The notes: generated by a model from the sequence alone, not told the origin. A stretch of 5,851 nt of DNA from Candidatus Brockarchaeota archaeon (GCA_017601265.1 JAFNJA010000018.1:8314-14164), one strand, 5' to 3'; shown: positions 1 through 5,851, numbered from the stretch's first letter. Made by a program: numbers and translations.

Positions 1-612
1 AGGGACGACATCGATTCGGAGAAGTTCGCATTGGTTGGCGGGAGCATGGGGGCTCTGATCGGGGCCGTCCTAGGAGGGGTCGAACGCAGGTTGAAGGCGT
101 GCGTCCTAGTCGTGGGCGGCGGAAACATGACCCTCATGATCCAGAAGAGCAAGCATCCGGCGATCCCCCCGATCAGGGAGTACATCTCGGCCAACAACGT
201 ATCCTACCGCGAGGTTCAAAAGATATTGGATCCGGTAGACCCGATAAACTTCGTGGACAAGATCTCTCCCAGGCCCGTCCTGATGCACAACGGGAGGTTT
301 GACGAAATAGTACCGGCCGAAAGCGGCCTTCTGCTTTACGAGAAGGCCCAAGAACCGAAGGAGATCTATTGGTACGATTCGGGCCACGACGTCCCTCTCG
401 ACCTTGTGGCTGCCAGAACTCTGGATTGGTTGGAGCTCAACTTAAGGGGGAGGACCTTCCCAAGGTATCAGGCGGTTTACCACCTTTCCAGGTACTGGTT
501 CCTCCTTGTCTTGCCGGCCACCGCGATACTGTTCGTTTGGCGTTTCGCATCAAAGGCGCGAGGGAAAAAGGAGCCGGTCAGTACGGGAGAAGCCACATGG
601 CCTTCCCCATGA
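1..612 (+). CDS. Alpha/beta hydrolase with C-terminal membrane anchor (5' end outside the window)
   Basis: The reading frame is open from base 1, so the true start and N-terminal part lie upstream of the window. What remains is the second half of an alpha/beta-hydrolase fold (dienelactone hydrolase/esterase/peptidase-like). The nucleophile elbow GGSMG has its serine codon at 43-45. The acid is probably the Asp at 301-303, in GRFDEIVP. The catalytic His is at 385-387, in DSGHD. The spacing and the DPINFVDKISPRPVL stretch before the acid are typical of the superfamily. After the catalytic domain comes a hydrophobic helix (about 493-546, YWFLLVLPATAILFVWRF) and a basic tail (KARGKK). By the positive-inside rule the tail should be cytoplasmic and the enzyme domain external. 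The gene ends in TGA and overlaps the convergent membrane-protein gene by 35 nt. The substrate cannot be read from the sequence. Fold assignment is firm; the exact family is not. Confidence 0.85.
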   Translation, partial: RDDIDSEKFALVGGSMGALIGAVLGGVERRLKACVLVVGGGNMTLMIQKSKHPAIPPIREYISANNVSYREVQKILDPVDPINFVDKISPRPVLMHNGRFDEIVPAESGLLLYEKAQEPKEIYWYDSGHDVPLDLVAARTLDWLELNLRGRTFPRYQAVYHLSRYWFLLVLPATAILFVWRFASKARGKKEPVSTGEATWPSP

Positions 613-2494
613 TTATGAGGAGGACCCTGATCGTCTCCAAAAAACCCCACCCTACGCTGACTCCCATGTATATTTGCGGCGCGCGCCTTATGAACGATTG
701 GATGCCTTGGCTCTCCCTCACCAAGGGCTTGAACGCGATCCTCCCGAATATCGAACCTATCAGCTGGGAGGCGGAACCGACTATGCCTATAGACGGCGTG
801 GTTCCGGCGATGAAGCTTATCAAGATGCCCGGTTTGTGGAGCAAAAAGTCGCTCACGAGGTAGACCAAGGTGCCGATTATGAACGAGGCCGCGACCTTGT
901 CCGGTTTGAAGATGTAGCCCGTCCAAAACCAAACTTGTTGCCTCGCCCAAGAGCTCGCTTCCACGGGCCACACGCTAACCGTAGCGGGATAAGCCCCCGA
1001 AGGTATAGGCGAGATGCTCCAAAGGTAGGAAACGAACGCCACGCTGACCATCAGGCTGAAGGCGATGAGCACGAGGTACGTCTTGACGTATTCCCTGTGA
1101 TCCGCTTCCAGGATGTCGGCCTGCTTGAACGCCATCGCTATGTCGGCCCCCCCGGCGTACATCGAGATCGGCGCGAACCAGATCGACTTGTCGGGCCAGT
1201 TGGCGCTGAACACCACGTACTGCGGCAGCCAAGTTACGGAAAATCCCGCCAAAGTTATGCCTGCGCTGTTAGCCGAGAGGAAGCTCGCGAAGAACGAGCC
1301 GCCGATGACGAAGATCGCCAGCAGCCAGATGGGGAATCCCGTCAGGTAGTTCGTCAGTAGGACCGATCCGGCGCTTGCGCAAAGGAACGTGGCCAAGACG
1401 GTTCGGAAAGGGGGCCCCCTTACCTCCGCGTCCGGAGAGATCTTGAAGGCGCTAACGAGCCTCCTCCAATGCACCGCCAGCGGGACGATTATGGCCGCTA
1501 GCGAAAGCCCGAGCGTGGTGCTTATGTAGAAATGGATCTGCGACCTTTCCACTATCACGGGAAGCGTCCAAGAGACGTTGTAGGGGCTGTCCTTCGGCCA
1601 AAGACCCATCCTCGTTATGAGGTGCGTCCCTATTCCGTAGTACGAGAAGGCGCCAGCGAACTGCGCCACCGTGACCCAGAGCGGGAGGATGATGCCGGAG
1701 GCGAACATCGGCCCGTTCACCGTGAAAGCGAAGGCGACGCCGGGCAGCAGGTGCGCCAGGTATGGCGACATGTCGAAAGTTTGGGCGGCGACGACCGATG
1801 ATGACGCCTCCAGGCCTCCACCGCTCAGGAAGGGACCGAGCAAGAACGGTAGGAAGCTCGTGAATAAGTTTCCCACCATTCCCAGTAACGCCGACACCAT
1901 GAAAAACCTCGTTCCGGAAGGCTCCCTTTCAGCCAAGATCAGGACCGCGCCGGCTTGTGCCGACGCGAGCGGAAACTCTCGCTTCTGCATCTGCACGTAC
2001 ACCGTGTATGCAAGGTAGCCCAAGGAGACGGTGGCCGCCACGTTGAACGCGAGGAAAAGGAGTTGGACCGTTACGGGAACGGCCCAAGCCGGATCGAGGT
2101 ACAACCACTTTTCGGCCATCAACCTCTCCGCGTCCTCCATCGACGGCACCCACCAGCGTGGTACGTGCTGAGTGACGCCCAAGGCTTTGGCTTCGGCGCT
2201 GTAGCTCCGGTACATGTTTTGCACGGGTTCGAGGAAAAAGAGGCTATAGAAGGACGCTATCCATTGGAAGGAGAGGATTATGAAAAGTTCCTGCTTCCTG
2301 AGCGGGCTTCCCATGAACCTCGAGATCTCGGACCACACCAAGACGACGATCCAAGGCCACCACCCGATCTGGATCGGCAAGGTTACGCCCGTGACGAGGT
2401 AGCTGTATATCATCATGGGCTCTACGAGGGCGAGGGAGAAGAGGAGCGCCAACGCCGACCTCCAGGTCAACCCCGGGTTTCTTCTTTCGCCCAT
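578..2494 (-). CDS. Large polytopic membrane protein, DUF6785/DUF6784-like (possible OPT-type transporter)
   Basis: This 638-residue protein has roughly 12 to 15 hydrophobic segments, including about 14-33, 70-88, 140-165, 195-222, 250-285, 320-340, 365-408, 470-492, 534-582 and 609-630. Three features recall the uncharacterised DUF6785/DUF6784 proteins, which I remember as distantly like oligopeptide (OPT) transporters. These are a VPRWWVP motif near residue 111, a KREFPLASAQA loop motif near 171, and a C-terminal end with a KPLVRESQG...RRAPQIYMGVSVGWG pattern. OPT proteins carry a comparable FP-x-x-T/S-A motif. A transport role is therefore an inference, and no substrate can be named. The ATG at 2492-2494 is preceded by GAGG (2502-2505 on the + strand coordinates, 7-nt spacing), a partial match to an archaeal Shine-Dalgarno, which supports this start. 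It is the last gene of the - strand row and runs 35 nt into the end of the convergent hydrolase gene. The stop is TGA. Confidence 0.85.
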   Translation of the reverse strand: MGERRNPGLTWRSALALLFSLALVEPMMIYSYLVTGVTLPIQIGWWPWIVVLVWSEISRFMGSPLRKQELFIILSFQWIASFYSLFFLEPVQNMYRSYSAEAKALGVTQHVPRWWVPSMEDAERLMAEKWLYLDPAWAVPVTVQLLFLAFNVAATVSLGYLAYTVYVQMQKREFPLASAQAGAVLILAEREPSGTRFFMVSALLGMVGNLFTSFLPFLLGPFLSGGGLEASSSVVAAQTFDMSPYLAHLLPGVAFAFTVNGPMFASGIILPLWVTVAQFAGAFSYYGIGTHLITRMGLWPKDSPYNVSWTLPVIVERSQIHFYISTTLGLSLAAIIVPLAVHWRRLVSAFKISPDAEVRGPPFRTVLATFLCASAGSVLLTNYLTGFPIWLLAIFVIGGSFFASFLSANSAGITLAGFSVTWLPQYVVFSANWPDKSIWFAPISMYAGGADIAMAFKQADILEADHREYVKTYLVLIAFSLMVSVAFVSYLWSISPIPSGAYPATVSVWPVEASSWARQQVWFWTGYIFKPDKVAASFIIGTLVYLVSDFLLHKPGILISFIAGTTPSIGIVGSASQLIGSIFGRIAFKPLVRESQGIQSFIRRAPQIYMGVSVGWGFLETIRVLLIIMGKAMWLLPY

Positions 2495-2519
2495 CGCGAT
2501 GCCTCGATGCCGAGCACGA

Positions 2520-2550
2520 TCCCTAATCTACGATATGAACTTAATCCAGC
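2520..2550 (-). promoter_or_regulatory. Weak TATA-like element upstream of the large membrane-protein gene
   Basis: Between the zinc-ribbon gene and the membrane-protein gene lies a 97-nt gap. Read on the - strand it contains an A/T-rich stretch (GGATTAAGTTCATATCG) about 45 nt before the ATG, in otherwise GC-rich DNA. An archaeal TATA box there would place transcription start roughly 20 nt before the ATG, leaving room for the GAGG site. The match to the TTTATATA-type consensus is poor, so this is only a candidate. Confidence 0.25.
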
Positions 2551-2591
2551 GCCCTGGTTTGCGCCGTTGTAAAGCCTGGCGGGCCGGTTTT

Positions 2592-3191
2592 TCACCGAAC
2601 CGTAACCGGCGCCTCCAACCTTTTACCCCTCTGGGCCGTCAGGGGTTGCACCTGGATGAAGAAGCTCTTTGCTCCGCCGCAGCCCTTGCACCTCGCTTTC
2701 ACTATCTCGACGGGGACGTTTTGGAAATTCCGAATGACCGACCTCTCCACTTTGAAAGTTGAGCCGCAGCGGCACCTGGATTCGCTTACCAAGCGATGCT
2801 CGTCCGCCGCGATTTGGGCTTGTTCAGCGACCGAATCCCTGTACCTTTCGGGGACGCCTCTTTCTGCGGCGACGAAGTTGACGAGAGCGCCGAGGCCGTA
2901 AAGCGTCCTGGTCCGCAGCTTGTACCCGGAGCAACGCTCGGCCGCCTCCGGCTCCTCCCTCATGGAAGCGGGCAAGACCTTTATGACTTCCCCGCGCTTC
3001 TCGTCGAAGTAGGTGAACGGTTCATCCACGTACTCGAATTTCCCGCAGTTCCCGCACTTTGCCGCGTTGAGTTCTCCTCGCACCAGCTCCCACTCGAGTC
3101 CCGGTTCCGCGCCAACGTCGAGGAACCGGCGGAGCCTGACCTCCACCTTCGTTCCGCATTCGCAGTTGAGGGCGTGTTTTTCTGTCCGCAT
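2592..3191 (-). CDS. CpXC-domain protein with two Cys-rich zinc-ribbon-like units
   Basis: This is a 199-residue soluble protein. The N-terminal part (about 8-75) fits the CpXC domain: CECG at 10-13, CGNCG at 46-50, a conserved-looking RGELNAAKCGNCG block, then a P-F-T-Y-F-D-E-K motif (58-65) and VIKVLP (69-74). The four cysteines C10, C12, C46 and C49 could bind one zinc ion. After a charged helical middle (about 80-135), a second set appears with the same spacing logic: C140-x-C142 and C168-x2-C171. It looks like a repeated or second ribbon. CpXC proteins are widespread and of unknown function; nucleic-acid or protein binding is a guess. The ATG at 3189-3191 is chosen because the CECG motif follows nine residues later; no good Shine-Dalgarno is visible. 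The gene lies 183 nt downstream of the clamp-loader paralogue, so co-transcription is possible but not shown. Stop TGA. Confidence 0.85.
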   Translation of the reverse strand: MRTEKHALNCECGTKVEVRLRRFLDVGAEPGLEWELVRGELNAAKCGNCGKFEYVDEPFTYFDEKRGEVIKVLPASMREEPEAAERCSGYKLRTRTLYGLGALVNFVAAERGVPERYRDSVAEQAQIAADEHRLVSESRCRCGSTFKVERSVIRNFQNVPVEIVKARCKGCGGAKSFFIQVQPLTAQRGKRLEAPVTVR

Positions 3192-3374
3192 CGTCGTCTC
3201 GCCTGGGGGCGGGCAGGAAAGGCTTCCGAACTCGTCATAAGGTTGGTGGTCAAAGAAGGTTGACTCAAGGTAGCCGTAGCTGCAGGCGCGCCGTCAACGA
3301 CCTTCGGTTCGGCTGCCTCCGCCAAGCCGGCGCCTTCATCGATTTCAATGGCCTTGCCGTTCCGTCGCGCCCGC
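3192..3374 (-). other. 183-nt gap between clamp-loader paralogue and CpXC gene
   Basis: No RNA gene or convincing promoter is visible. A weak TATA-like CCTTATGA lies about 45 nt before the CpXC ATG on the - strand. One - strand frame stays open through the whole gap and gives a protein-like, Ala/Pro/acidic peptide (IEIDEG...AEAAEPKVVDGAPAA...), out of frame with both neighbours. It runs on as a shadow frame into the CpXC gene. It could be a remnant or a frameshifted N-terminal extension of the CpXC protein, or chance in GC-rich DNA. Confidence 0.3.
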
Positions 3375-4367
3375 TCATGGCCTAAGGCTTGGCTTCCTCC
3401 TTCCGCCCGCGGCGCCGTAGGCGGCCAACCTCGCGAGAAGGCAGCTTATCTGGACCTCCGGCTCCCCTCCCATCGCTATTCGCGCGTCGGCCTCCGCCGC
3501 GGCTTCCATGAACCGAAGTTCGTCCTCGGCGCGCAACCCCAGCTTTGAGACCTCTTTTTGAAGCTGCCTTATGACCTCCTGGCCCGAGTATCCCGGTTCC
3601 GCCAGCAGCTCCCTGAGCGCGGCCCTCGAGCGCTGGAAATCTCCGCCGAAAGCGAGTTCGAAGACGTGTTTCACGTCGTTGGGGAACAGGTTTTCCAAAA
3701 CTTGGTACACGGCGATGGCCGACGCCTTGCCCTTTGAAGTCGAAACGGCTTGGGCCAGGTCTATCGCGCGCCTCATGTTCCCTTCTGAATGTTCCGCGAT
3801 CCGCCTCAGCCCGGGAGCGTCGTATTCGACGCCCTCGGCTTCCAAGATCTTTGCCACGATTGACCTAATCGTGCCGCTCGGGTACGGGAGGAAGACCAGG
3901 GTCGAGCACCTGGAAAGGATGGCGCTTATGACTCGGTCCTTGTATTGGGCGGTGTAGACGAACCTGCAGGTCGACGAGGACCTTTCCATGACCCTCCTCA
4001 ACGACTGCTGCGCCCCGGGGTCCATGCCATCAAGCTGATGAACCAAGACCGTTTTGAAAGGCAACCTTTGTCCAACCGGCCTGAAGCCCGCAAACTCCTT
4101 GATCCTAGCGAGGACATCCCTCTCTGCGGAATCTAGCTCGAGGAAGTGGGTGCCCAGGTCGTTGCCGTACAGCTCCGAAACGAGGCAGAGGGCGCTTGTG
4201 CCTCTCGCGGATCCCGGAGGGCCGAGAAGCAAGAGGTCGGGAAGCTTCTTCTTTTCCGCGAACGCCTTCAGCGCGGCAACGACCCTCTCCTGGCCGGCCA
4301 CGTCCTTCAACCTTTTTGGCCTGTACTTTTCGTTCCACAGGATCCGCGACAAGCCGGCCGTTTCCAT
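3375..4367 (-). CDS. RFC small-subunit paralogue (clamp loader) with degenerate ATPase motifs
   Basis: This 330-residue protein has the normal length and order of an archaeal RFC small subunit: box II WNEKYRPKRLKDVAGQE (11-27), AAA+ core to about 160, lid with sensor-2 GNMRRAI (196-202), and a C-terminal helical collar (about 230-320). RFC complexes open the PCNA ring and load it on primed DNA. The ATP-binding motifs are broken. Walker A reads GPPGSARGTS (49-58) where GPPGTGKTT is expected, so the lysine is Arg55. Walker B reads VLVHQLD (107-113) where hhhhDEAD is expected, so both acidic residues are lost (His110, Gln111). Sensor-1 Asn is Gln141. The SRC motif (152-154, arginine finger Arg153) and the RRVME block (124-128) are intact. 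This pattern suggests a subunit that does not hydrolyse ATP but supplies an arginine finger to a neighbour, as bacterial delta-prime and eukaryotic Rfc5 do. It is preceded by a TATA-like element and has no Shine-Dalgarno. Stop TGA. Family assignment is strong; the role is inferred. Confidence 0.93.
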   Translation of the reverse strand: METAGLSRILWNEKYRPKRLKDVAGQERVVAALKAFAEKKKLPDLLLLGPPGSARGTSALCLVSELYGNDLGTHFLELDSAERDVLARIKEFAGFRPVGQRLPFKTVLVHQLDGMDPGAQQSLRRVMERSSSTCRFVYTAQYKDRVISAILSRCSTLVFLPYPSGTIRSIVAKILEAEGVEYDAPGLRRIAEHSEGNMRRAIDLAQAVSTSKGKASAIAVYQVLENLFPNDVKHVFELAFGGDFQRSRAALRELLAEPGYSGQEVIRQLQKEVSKLGLRAEDELRFMEAAAEADARIAMGGEPEVQISCLLARLAAYGAAGGRRKPSLRP

Positions 4368-4388
4368 GGCGAGCGTTCCAGCCCGTTC

Positions 4389-4410
4389 TTTTCTTTATCT
4401 TTATCGTTCT
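4389..4410 (-). promoter_or_regulatory. TATA-like promoter element of the RFC paralogue
   Basis: Read on the - strand, this is AACGATAAAGATAAAGAAAA, a sharp A/T-rich island in GC-rich surroundings. Its centre lies about 33 nt upstream of the RFC ATG. With the usual archaeal distance of about 25 nt from TATA centre to start point, transcription would begin only some 6-10 nt before the ATG. That gives a leaderless or nearly leaderless mRNA and agrees with the absence of a Shine-Dalgarno there. It also suggests the gene has its own promoter and is not simply carried by readthrough from the transglutaminase gene. Confidence 0.45.
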
Positions 4411-4463
4411 ACCCCCAGGGCAAGCCCGGAGGAAATTGCACCCGAGGGTCTGGCGCCGGTTTC

Positions 4464-4489
4464 GCGTCCTCCGCTGGGCAGCAGGACGC
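4464..4489. repeat. GC-rich inverted repeat (hairpin)
   Basis: GCGTCCT (4464-4470) pairs perfectly with AGGACGC (4483-4489). Inside, GCT (4473-4475) pairs with AGC (4480-4482) around a GGGC loop, with a CC bulge at 4471-4472. It sits about 70 nt downstream of the TGA of the 68-codon frame and about 55 nt upstream of the TATA-like element. No T-run follows on the - strand, so it is not an obvious terminator. It could be a structured 3' UTR or incidental pairing in GC-rich DNA. Confidence 0.4.
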
Positions 4490-4557
4490 TGCACCCCAAC
4501 CTCGACTTTGGCGTTCGCCGATCAACTTCGTTAAGCTTGCCGCCGCCAGGCGCCTTT

Positions 4558-4764
4558 TCAAGCGCCGCTCTTTCCTTTCCCGCGCCCCCGGATCCTCACG
4601 GCCGCGATCGTGACGGCGCCGAGCGACAAAAGGGCGGCGCCAACGTAGAAGTGGATCGGGTACACTAATTTCGTCTCGTTTCCAAGGACCGTGAGCCCGT
4701 ATCGGTCACGTTCGTAGATGTCGCGCCTGTACAGTTCTTCTGCCCAGTTCCTCCACTCAGCCAC
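4558..4764 (-). CDS. 68-codon frame with a membrane helix; probable C-terminal part of the transglutaminase-like protein
   Basis: The frame begins with GTG directly after, and in frame with, the TAA of the transglutaminase-like gene. It encodes an amphipathic charged stretch (VAEWRNWAEELYRRDIYERD, 1-20), an NET segment (29-31), one membrane helix (about 37-56, IHFYVGAALLSLGAVTIAAV) and a strongly basic end (RIRGRGKGK, 57-65). The basic end should be cytoplasmic and the N-terminal part external, which is what a C-terminal anchor of an external enzyme would need. No Shine-Dalgarno precedes the GTG and there is zero spacing, so independent initiation looks poor. Reading the TAA as a tyrosine codon would give a smooth NVVSAD-Y-VAEWRNW junction. 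I infer a disrupted single gene, either by a real nonsense mutation or a sequence error. A separate, translationally coupled small membrane protein is the alternative. Stop TGA. Confidence 0.6.
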   Translation of the reverse strand: MAEWRNWAEELYRRDIYERDRYGLTVLGNETKLVYPIHFYVGAALLSLGAVTIAAVRIRGRGKGKSGA

Positions 4765-4767
4765 TTA
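4765..4767 (-). other. In-frame TAA between transglutaminase-like domain and C-terminal helix
   Basis: The TAA separates two open frames in the same phase with no gap; the next codon is GTG. It is the only TAA among the six stops seen in this window. A single base change (TAC or TAT to TAA) would explain it. Confidence 0.5.
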
Positions 4768-5757
4768 GTCAGCGCTCACGACGTTCGAGCTTTGTATGAC
4801 TAGGTCCCGGGCCCAAGCCGAAGCGGTTATGTGGGAGAGCGGGTCTTGGGCGCCTTCGTAGTAGGTCAGGTCTACGGGCAGCCAGCCCCAGGGCGGAATG
4901 TAAACCATCGCCCAAGCGTGCCCGACCAGTCCCTCGCTCCGGTAGTGCCCGTCCAAATAAGTTGCCGCCTCGTCGCTCTGGACAACGAATCCTGTCTGCA
5001 GGTAGGCGGGTATCCTCATGATCCTGCAGAGCGTGATCAGGAGGTTCGCCTTTTCGTCGCAGTCGCCGCTTCCAGAAAGAAGGGTTTGGTTCGGGTAGAG
5101 CGGGGGCACGTGCGTCTCGTATTTTATGTTGCCATCTATCCAATTTATCATCTTTTCCACCACGTTCAGGACGTTGCCCGACGTGCAGTCCGAGCCATGC
5201 CGAATCTTTTCGGCAAGGTCGATGAGCCGCGGATCTTCTGTCTGGTAGGGCCCTTCTTGCTTGCAGTATTGGTCGACGAGTTCTTCCGGTATGCTTGAGA
5301 AGCATCCCGCTTCCGCGCTTACGTCTCCCATGCCCCAGGAGGTTTCTGTTAGGACTTTCACGGTCGAGCGCGCCGTGATCGAGCCGCCCGGCTGCAAAGC
5401 GGTCTCCGGGATCGAGATGTATGCGTTTCCTTGCTCGTCGTACAGAATCCTGCCTTCTGGGGGGAATTCGAGCACGTAACTAGTTTGCGTCGTGGTGTTG
5501 ATGAGCGCCTCGAGGCGCAGGCCTTCCAGCAAGTACGGTTCCGGGCCCCTGTTCTCTATCGTTACCTCGTGAACGAAAACGTAAGACGCCGTGCGCCTTA
5601 CCTGGGGATAGGATCCGGCAAGCATCAAGCTTCCTGCCGCGATCGAAAGAAGGGCAGAAACCTCGACCGCCAAGAGCTTGCGTTTCAACACGGCGCCTAC
5701 GGGCTTTGTCTGCAGGGATAAAGCTGTTCTCCTCGAACTCGCCGGCATGCCCTTCAT
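4765..5757 (-). CDS. Membrane-anchored transglutaminase-like (cysteine protease fold) protein
   Basis: Numbering from the ATG at 5755-5757, the product is 330 residues. KRK (25-27) is followed by a signal-anchor helix (about 28-48), so the rest should be external. Residues about 58-139 look like a beta-rich domain (ASYVFVHEVTIENRG...). The transglutaminase-like core covers about 190-300 with a complete triad: Cys233 in SGSGDCDEKANLL, His280 in GHAWAMVYIPPWGW, Asp296 in PVDLTYY. Such domains in archaea are usually thought to be peptidases or amide-bond hydrolases; the substrate is unknown. Extra cysteines (152, 165, 191) could form disulfides, and NTT and NQT sequons are present. The frame is open upstream to a TTG at 5833-5835 and to the window edge, so a longer start cannot be excluded; I prefer the ATG because it puts a short basic N-terminus before the helix. 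This gene ends in TAA, while all five other frames here end in TGA, and the same frame continues immediately after it. Confidence 0.85.
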   Translation of the reverse strand: MKGMPASSRRTALSLQTKPVGAVLKRKLLAVEVSALLSIAAGSLMLAGSYPQVRRTASYVFVHEVTIENRGPEPYLLEGLRLEALINTTTQTSYVLEFPPEGRILYDEQGNAYISIPETALQPGGSITARSTVKVLTETSWGMGDVSAEAGCFSSIPEELVDQYCKQEGPYQTEDPRLIDLAEKIRHGSDCTSGNVLNVVEKMINWIDGNIKYETHVPPLYPNQTLLSGSGDCDEKANLLITLCRIMRIPAYLQTGFVVQSDEAATYLDGHYRSEGLVGHAWAMVYIPPWGWLPVDLTYYEGAQDPLSHITASAWARDLVIQSSNVVSAD

Positions 5758-5851
5758 TGCCAACCGGGTTGGCGCTTGCGCAGGCAGATGGCGATCAAAA
5801 GGGCCGAGCGCGTCGGATCCGGCGAGGATCGTCAAAAGGTAAAACGACCGG

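Larger units (their letters stand above)
4368..4557 (-). other. 190-nt gap upstream of the clamp-loader paralogue
   Basis: The gap between the 68-codon frame and the RFC paralogue holds a TATA-like element near its RFC-proximal end and a GC-rich hairpin in its middle. I found no tRNA (no T-loop GTTCGA motif with flanking stems), no C/D-box motifs and no small protein-coding frame that looks real. A 7-base direct repeat (TGCACCC at 4437 and 4490) is within chance. Confidence 0.5.

Noticed and set aside
506..1360. Long + strand open frame of 284 codons opposite the membrane-protein gene
   Set aside because: Its product is rich in Arg, His, Asp and Pro without domains, typical of a shadow frame in GC-rich DNA; the - strand frame gives a coherent membrane protein.
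1955..2572. + strand open frame of 205 codons
   Set aside because: Same pattern of low-information charged composition, fully opposite the membrane-protein gene.
3265..3378. Short - strand frame starting with ATG overlapping the RFC stop as ATGA
   Set aside because: The overlap looks like translational coupling, but the 37-residue product is Arg-rich without recognisable features and no Shine-Dalgarno is seen.
4437..4496. Direct repeat TGCACCC (two copies)
   Set aside because: Seven bases twice in GC-rich sequence is expected by chance and has no flanking structure.
4418..4510. Possible tRNA or guide RNA in the gap upstream of the RFC paralogue
   Set aside because: No T-loop motif, acceptor pairing or C/D boxes could be found; only the single hairpin remains.
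4054..4668. + strand open frame of 204 codons across the RFC start, gap and tail
   Set aside because: Ser/Pro/Arg-rich with no motif and antisense to well-supported coding sequence.
5758..5835. Longer transglutaminase-like protein from TTG at 5835
   Set aside because: The 26 added residues have no signal-peptide or domain character and TTG is a weak start; kept only as an alternative because the frame is open to the window edge.

Overview
The window looks archaeal, moderately GC-rich and probably thermoproteotal. The best evidence is a clamp-loader (replication factor C) small-subunit-type protein with the archaeal/eukaryotic WNEKYRPK start and SRC motif. Supporting evidence is an A/T-rich TATA-like element about 33 nt upstream of that gene's ATG with no Shine-Dalgarno, and several membrane-anchored surface proteins. 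I cannot place it to genus.

Layout. On the + strand at the left edge is the 3' part of an alpha/beta hydrolase gene (1-612) that begins before the window. It ends in a membrane helix and a basic tail. Everything else lies on the - strand and is described here in transcription order, right to left. A secreted, membrane-anchored transglutaminase-like protein (4765-5757, possibly starting further upstream) is followed, in the same frame and directly after its TAA stop, by a 68-codon open frame (4558-4764). That frame carries a second membrane helix. Next come a 190-nt gap with a TATA-like element and a hairpin, an RFC-small-subunit paralogue with ruined Walker A and Walker B motifs (3375-4367), and a 183-nt gap. 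They are followed by a CpXC-type double zinc-ribbon protein (2592-3191), a 97-nt gap, and a 638-residue polytopic membrane protein resembling the DUF6785/DUF6784, OPT-transporter-like group (578-2494). The last gene overlaps the hydrolase gene tail-to-tail by 35 nt.

How the genes fit together. I see no obvious single pathway. The hydrolase and the transglutaminase-like protein are both predicted to act outside the membrane, and the large membrane protein could be a transporter, so much of the window concerns the cell envelope. The RFC paralogue belongs to DNA replication and probably serves as a non-catalytic, arginine-finger-donating subunit of the clamp loader. The two points most worth following up are that degenerate clamp-loader subunit and the in-frame TAA that appears to cut a doubly anchored transglutaminase protein in two. 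I found no CRISPR array, tRNA, rRNA, insertion sequence or convincing defence system.
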